Part shown: piece by piece, positions 13,711 through 17,119 of the stretch | Layout: every line of letters starts with the position of its first letter | Position numbering within the stretch: position 1 is the stretch's first letter | Assembly: GCA_947090385.1 (NCBI GenBank) | Contig: CAMUNZ010000026.1 | Span: 1 to 17,119 of the forward strand | Length of the DNA stretch: 17,119 nt | Source: an uncultured Campylobacter sp. | GTDB taxonomy: Bacteria > Campylobacterota > Campylobacteria > Campylobacterales > Campylobacteraceae | Direction: 5' to 3' | Translations under genes and position numbers: made by a program | The notes under the pieces: generated by a model | What the model was told of the DNA's origin: nothing | The model's input: the letters and a program-made list of their open reading frames with translations, nothing else | Databases searched by the model: none

Positions 13711-14811
13711 TTACAATTTGCTTTTAAAAAAGCTAAACATAGGATCGAATCTAAAAGTAATCAAATTTTGAGCAATCCCTAAAAAGCACATAAAAGTTAT
13801 AAAACTACTTCCTCCATAACTATAAAATGGCAAAGGAATTCCGACAACTGGGGCAAAACCCATAGTCATTGATACATTTACGCTTACATAAACAAAAATT
13901 AAAGCGGCAATTGATATACAAAAAACTTGACTCATATAATCATCTTTTAATCTATAAAGCATAGTTAAAAAATGAATTATCAAAAAACCATAAAAACTAA
14001 GCAAAAAAATACCAGCTGCAAAACCATATCTTTCTATCGTGTAAGGAAAAATAAAATCACTAGTAGCAAAAGGCAAAAAATCATTATGAGTTTGCGTGGC
14101 TTCTTTATTTCCCCACATTCCGCCATTTCCTATGGCTACTAAAGCTTGTTTTACTTGCCAACCATGTTCTTTACTTACAAAATCTTCTATGCGTTTTTTT
14201 TGATAATCATGCAAATTTTCATACAATATCGGCCCAGAAATTCCAATTATTAAAATTATGCTTAACCAAATTTTTTTATTTACACCAACAATAAATAAAA
14301 CCGCATATCCAGTAATCAATAAAACTAAAGCAGTCCCCAAATCAGGCTCTTTTAAAATCAAAAAAAACGGAAGCAATATATAAAAATTTAACTTTAAAAA
14401 ATTCTTTAAACCATATCCATTTTCTGGTGGCGGATTTTGTTTTATCATATAAGCAAACATCAAAACAAAAGATGGCTTCATAATTTCGCTTGGTTGGATA
14501 GTAAAATGCGTAAATGGAATTTCAAGCCACCTTTGAGCACCAAATTTAATAACTCCAAAAATATCGACAGAAGCGAGTAAAATTATACTAACCCAATAAA
14601 CAAAAGGTATAAAAAAATCGAATTTTCTCATAGGAAAAACGAAAAAAAATAGATACGACAAAAAACCAACTAAAAAATAAACGTATTGTTTTGATGCTAA
14701 AATTTGATTTGCTTCGGCAATTAAAATATGAGATAAAATAATAATCGGCAAAATAAAAATTGGTTGAAAATAATCAAAATGTGTTAAAATGCGCCTGTCA
14801 AACTTAATCAA
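13711..14811 (-). CDS. rodA: Rod shape-determining protein RodA (SEDS glycosyltransferase)
   Basis: RodA polymerises lipid II into glycan strands along the cell side wall with a class B penicillin-binding protein. The 366-residue product has about ten membrane helices and the SEDS motifs: KFGAQRWLEIPFTHFTIQPSEIMKP, EPDLGTAL, WQVKQALVAIGNGG, THNDFLPFATSDFIFPYTIERYGF (with the conserved Asp of the large extracytoplasmic loop) and GIPLPFYSYGGSS near the end. RodA rather than FtsW is indicated by the QRW-IP-QPSE wording and the short length. The start is TTG at 14811-14809: no ATG is suitably placed, and GGA lies eight bases upstream. A promoter and a palindrome lie in the 53 bases shared with the divergent rluD-like gene. 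Also known as mrdB. Identity is secure; the start fairly so. Confidence 0.94.
   Translation of the reverse strand: MIKFDRRILTHFDYFQPIFILPIIILSHILIAEANQILASKQYVYFLVGFLSYLFFFVFPMRKFDFFIPFVYWVSIILLASVDIFGVIKFGAQRWLEIPFTHFTIQPSEIMKPSFVLMFAYMIKQNPPPENGYGLKNFLKLNFYILLPFFLILKEPDLGTALVLLITGYAVLFIVGVNKKIWLSIILIIGISGPILYENLHDYQKKRIEDFVSKEHGWQVKQALVAIGNGGMWGNKEATQTHNDFLPFATSDFIFPYTIERYGFAAGIFLLSFYGFLIIHFLTMLYRLKDDYMSQVFCISIAALIFVYVSVNVSMTMGFAPVVGIPLPFYSYGGSSFITFMCFLGIAQNLITFRFDPMFSFFKSKL
14782..14790 (+). promoter_or_regulatory. Possible extended -10 (TGTTAAAAT) for the rluD-like gene, inside rodA
   Basis: TGTTAAAAT on the plus strand lies within the first codons of the divergent rodA gene. It would start transcription near 14797 and give a leader of about 68 bases ahead of the TTG at 14865. 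It is identical to the element before the SDR gene. No better plus-strand box is visible closer to the start. Confidence 0.35.
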
Positions 14812-14820
14812 ACTCTTTAT

Positions 14821-14835
14821 CCAAAAATTTTTTGG
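14821..14835. repeat. Small palindrome between rodA and rluD
   Basis: CCAAAAA and TTTTTGG are separated by a single T, forming a near-perfect palindrome in the divergent promoter gap. It lies at the predicted rodA transcript start, and its GG end is part of the only ribosome-site-like sequence before the rodA TTG. It may be an operator or a 5' hairpin, or chance in AT-rich DNA. Confidence 0.3.
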
Positions 14836-14839
14836 TGAG

Positions 14840-14848
14840 ATTTTAACA
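14840..14848 (-). promoter_or_regulatory. Extended -10 promoter (TGTTAAAAT) for rodA
   Basis: On the minus strand, TGTTAAAAT follows a run of T. It would start transcription near 14833, about 22 bases before the rodA TTG. It is the third copy in the window of the same nine bases at a divergent gene start. Confidence 0.5.
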
Positions 14849-14864
14849 AAAAAAGGTTTAAAAT

Positions 14865-15842
14865 TTGGAAAAAAAAATTATTTGTGACAAAATTTCTAGA
14901 ATTGATACATATTTAAGCGAAATTTTGCAAAATTCTAGATCTCAAATCTCTAATTTAATTAAAAATAAATTTGTAAAAGTAAATAGCAAAATTTGCGAAA
15001 AATCTTCTTTTAAATTAAAAATAAATGATGAAATTTTGGTAAATTTACCACAAATTAAAATTAACAAAATAGAGAAAAACTTAAATTTCGATATAGAAAT
15101 TTTATATGAAGACGATGAAATTTTAATCTTAAATAAACCGATAAATTTGGTAGTTCATGAAGCGCCAAGCGTAAAAGAAGAAACTTTAGTCGATTGGTTA
15201 AAATTTAAAGGATATTTACTTTCAAATTTAAGTGGCGATATAAGAGCTGGAATTGTGCACAGATTAGATAAGGGAACAAGTGGCGCAATTGTAGTTGCAA
15301 AGACAAATCAAGCACATCAAAAATTAAGCGATGAATTAAAAAACAAAACGATGGGAAGGATTTATTTAGCAATTACTGATTTAGCGCTTAAAGAAGATTG
15401 CGTCATAAATCGTCCAATCGGTAGAAATCCATCAAATCGCCTAAAAAACGCAATTATTGCAAATAAAAAAGAGGCAAAAACAGCCTTTATAAATTTACAA
15501 AACGTAAAAAATGCAAATTTGATAGCAGCAAAACTTTTTACAGGGCGAACTCATCAAATAAGAGTTCATTTAGCAAGTATAAACAGGCATATTTTGGGCG
15601 ATTTTTTATATGGATTTAAGAGCGATTTAGATAAAATCGGAAGAATTTTTTTGCACGCTTATTTTTTGTATTTAACTCATCCCATAAGTGGTGAAAAAAT
15701 TTGCGTCAAAGCTCCTATTTTTGGAGAATTTAAAGATTTTTTACAACATAAATTTGATAAAGGAAATTTAAATGAAATTTTGTCACAAGAGTATATTTTT
15801 AGCCGTTTTGATGATTGCGATAAATGGCTGTGCTACGATTGA
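14865..15842 (+). CDS. rluD: RluD-like 23S rRNA pseudouridine synthase
   Basis: This 325-residue protein belongs to the RluA family of pseudouridine synthases and matches RluD in length. The N-terminal 65 or so residues form an S4-like RNA-binding domain (RIDTYLSEILQNSRSQISNLIKNKFVKVNSK). The catalytic motif VHRLDKGTSG at 131-140 has Asp135, and KLFTGRTHQIRVHLASINRHILGD is the second signature. RluD modifies U1911, U1915 and U1917 in helix 69 of 23S rRNA; RluC is an alternative that sequence alone does not fully exclude. The TTG start has AAAGG eight bases upstream and no competing ATG. A run of nine A covers codons 2-5. The 3' end overlaps the FN3 lipoprotein gene by 71 bases, unusually long here, so translation of the two is linked. 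Confidence 0.88.
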   Translation: MEKKIICDKISRIDTYLSEILQNSRSQISNLIKNKFVKVNSKICEKSSFKLKINDEILVNLPQIKINKIEKNLNFDIEILYEDDEILILNKPINLVVHEAPSVKEETLVDWLKFKGYLLSNLSGDIRAGIVHRLDKGTSGAIVVAKTNQAHQKLSDELKNKTMGRIYLAITDLALKEDCVINRPIGRNPSNRLKNAIIANKKEAKTAFINLQNVKNANLIAAKLFTGRTHQIRVHLASINRHILGDFLYGFKSDLDKIGRIFLHAYFLYLTHPISGEKICVKAPIFGEFKDFLQHKFDKGNLNEILSQEYIFSRFDDCDKWLCYD

Positions 15843-16476
15843 AGAAAATTTAAATAATATCAAAATGCCAAAATTTTTAACACAACAAGAAGAAAAAACA
15901 CAAATAAATCAGAATTTGCCGTCCGTTACAAGTATAAAATTTATTAGCGACATCACAGAAATAGCACTTGAATGGAATTCTACAAACGATGAAACCGTTG
16001 CTGGATTTTATATTTACAGAGCTGATTCAAATGGACAAAACGAAAAATTAATTTCTATAGTTGATGATAGATTTGCTACACATTTTGTCGATACTTCTTT
16101 AGAGGTAAATACAGAATATAGATACAGAATTCGAACTTATAATGATGCTGGAATTAGTCAAGAAGCAGCAGAAATTTATGCAAAAACAAAAGAAAATTTA
16201 GATTCTGTAAGTTTTGCAAGAGCATTTTATGGACTTCCAGATAGAATAAAACTTATTTGGGTGCCTCATCAAGATAAAAGCGTTAAAGCGTATATAATCC
16301 AAAGGCATAAAATAGGAACAAATTCGTGGAATAAAATAGCAAGATTGCAAGGCAGATTAAACGCGGAATATATAGACAAAAAACTATCACGCGACTCAAA
16401 ATATGAATATAGAATTTTAGTAGAAACCGTAAATGGCGTAGTTTCAAAACCTAGCCCTATAGTTTTAGCGAATTAA
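15772..16476 (+). CDS. FN3-domain lipoprotein related to Campylobacter FlpA, short form
   Basis: This 234-residue protein starts with a lipoprotein signal peptide (KSIFLAVLMIAINGC), with Cys20 as the lipidated residue. A polar linker to about residue 48 is followed by two fibronectin type III repeats, roughly 49-138 and 142-234. Both show the expected W-N/W-V, a mid-domain Y-I-x-R, and a closing Y-x-Y-R-I strand. In C. jejuni a lipoprotein of this kind, FlpA, sits between a pseudouridine synthase gene and trmB and binds host fibronectin. The same gene order here indicates orthology. FlpA is about 410 residues with three FN3 repeats, so this copy is much shorter. The ATG has AAGGA eight bases upstream inside rluD, which supports the start despite the 71-base overlap. 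Adhesin function is inferred. Confidence 0.87.
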   Translation: MKFCHKSIFLAVLMIAINGCATIEENLNNIKMPKFLTQQEEKTQINQNLPSVTSIKFISDITEIALEWNSTNDETVAGFYIYRADSNGQNEKLISIVDDRFATHFVDTSLEVNTEYRYRIRTYNDAGISQEAAEIYAKTKENLDSVSFARAFYGLPDRIKLIWVPHQDKSVKAYIIQRHKIGTNSWNKIARLQGRLNAEYIDKKLSRDSKYEYRILVETVNGVVSKPSPIVLAN

Positions 16477-16478
16477 AA

Positions 16479-17119
16479 ATGCCAAATTTTCGTTGCAAAA
16501 ATTTAAAATTTCCAGTATTGCCAAGCAAAATAAAAAATGTTGAATTTATAAATTTGGCTAAAGGAAGAAATTGCGATTTATTGTTAGTCAAAATTTATGA
16601 AAACGAATTTTTTCTAACGATAAAAAAAAATGGCAAAAATTTCGTAGTAAAATCTGAAAAAATCACAAGACCGACGAATTTAGATTTACTTCAAAAAGCC
16701 TTAATTACCTTTAAAGATAACTTTTGCGAGGATATAATAAACGATGCAACAGCTTTACAAAAAAGAGCAAATTTGCCGTTTGTTTTTGAAAGAGATGAAA
16801 TTTTAAAAAATTGCAAAAAATTTCAAAAAATTTGCATAGAAATCGGTTTTGGAAGCGGAAGGCATCTTTTATATCAAGCTAAAAATGATAAAAATTCGCT
16901 TTTTATAGGCATCGAAATTTATAATCCAGCCATATCGCAAGTAAGCAAACAAGCGGTTTTGCAAAATTCAAATAATATAAAACTTATAAATTGCGATGCG
17001 AGAAGTTTTTTAAAAACTATAAAATCAAATTATATAGATAAAATTTTTTTACATTTTCCAGTGCCTTGGGACGATGCACCGCATAGACGTGTCATATCTA
17101 GCGATTTTATAGATAATTT
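16479..17119 (+). CDS. trmB: tRNA (guanine-46-N7)-methyltransferase TrmB (partial, C-terminus beyond window)
   Basis: I read this gene directly from the sequence. It begins at ATG two bases after the lipoprotein stop and stays open for 213 codons to the window edge. TrmB makes m7G46 in the tRNA variable loop using S-adenosylmethionine. The SAM-binding motif EIGFGSGRHL lies at about residues 120-129. IGIEIYNPAISQV and a FPVPWDDAPHRR segment follow, the latter corresponding to the FPDPWPKKRHHKRR signature of the family. The first 115 or so residues are longer than in E. coli TrmB, where the SAM motif comes near residue 70, so an N-terminal extension is present, as I recall from Campylobacter. 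There is no clear ribosome site, which suggests coupled translation from the gene before. Synteny supports the call. Confidence 0.9.
   Translation, partial: MPNFRCKNLKFPVLPSKIKNVEFINLAKGRNCDLLLVKIYENEFFLTIKKNGKNFVVKSEKITRPTNLDLLQKALITFKDNFCEDIINDATALQKRANLPFVFERDEILKNCKKFQKICIEIGFGSGRHLLYQAKNDKNSLFIGIEIYNPAISQVSKQAVLQNSNNIKLINCDARSFLKTIKSNYIDKIFLHFPVPWDDAPHRRVISSDFIDN

Noticed and set aside
1..17119. CRISPR arrays, tRNA or rRNA genes, insertion sequences, prophage or defence genes
   Set aside because: No regular spaced repeats, tRNA-like folds, transposase or phage motifs were seen on either strand. Every long frame is accounted for by a chromosomal gene.

Overview
The window looks like an ordinary stretch of chromosome from an AT-rich Campylobacterota species, most likely Campylobacter. 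Three things point there. Base composition is very AT-rich. Promoters appear to consist of a -10 box in T-rich sequence with no clear -35. Several gene groups match Campylobacter arrangements I know: rodA beside a divergent rluD-type gene, an FN3 lipoprotein and trmB, and a mono-haem cytochrome c with ccoS and ccoI in the same region. I cannot name the species. There are no rRNA or tRNA genes, insertion sequences, prophage genes or CRISPR arrays, and no gene-free stretch over 300 bases. The longest gap is 187 bases, between efp and mraY.

Layout. (1) 1-4051, minus strand: a compact run read from NDH-2-type dehydrogenase to thiL, truD, an unknown four-helix membrane protein (TTG start) and a lytic transglycosylase that runs off the left edge. 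(2) 4173-6024, plus strand: a YdfG-like short-chain dehydrogenase overlapping trmA. (3) 6021-10875, minus strand: mraY, murD, ccoI, ccoS, nearly all overlapping or touching. This joins two peptidoglycan precursor enzymes to two assembly factors for cbb3 cytochrome oxidase. trmA and ccoS converge with stop codons sharing TTAA. (4) 11063-13190, minus: efp and a LysP-like permease, each with its own probable promoter. (5) 13324-14811, minus: a small periplasmic cytochrome c and rodA. (6) 14865-17119, plus, divergent from rodA: an RluD-like pseudouridine synthase, an FN3 lipoprotein related to FlpA, and trmB, cut by the right edge.

Together the genes serve RNA modification (truD, trmA, rluD, trmB), envelope growth (mraY, murD, rodA, the transglycosylase), respiration (NDH-2, cytochrome c, ccoI, ccoS), translation (efp), thiamine phosphate metabolism (thiL) and amino acid uptake (lysP). 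Translational coupling is common: there are three 4-base ATGA junctions and four TTG starts.

I found no previously undescribed multi-gene system. The points most worth checking are a TrmA carrying the four cysteines of an RlmD-like iron-sulfur site, a VirB1-like transglycosylase with no secretion genes beside it, a two-domain FlpA-like lipoprotein whose signal peptide is encoded inside the rluD 3' end, a stable hairpin behind efp, and a repeated TGTTAAAAT extended -10 sequence.
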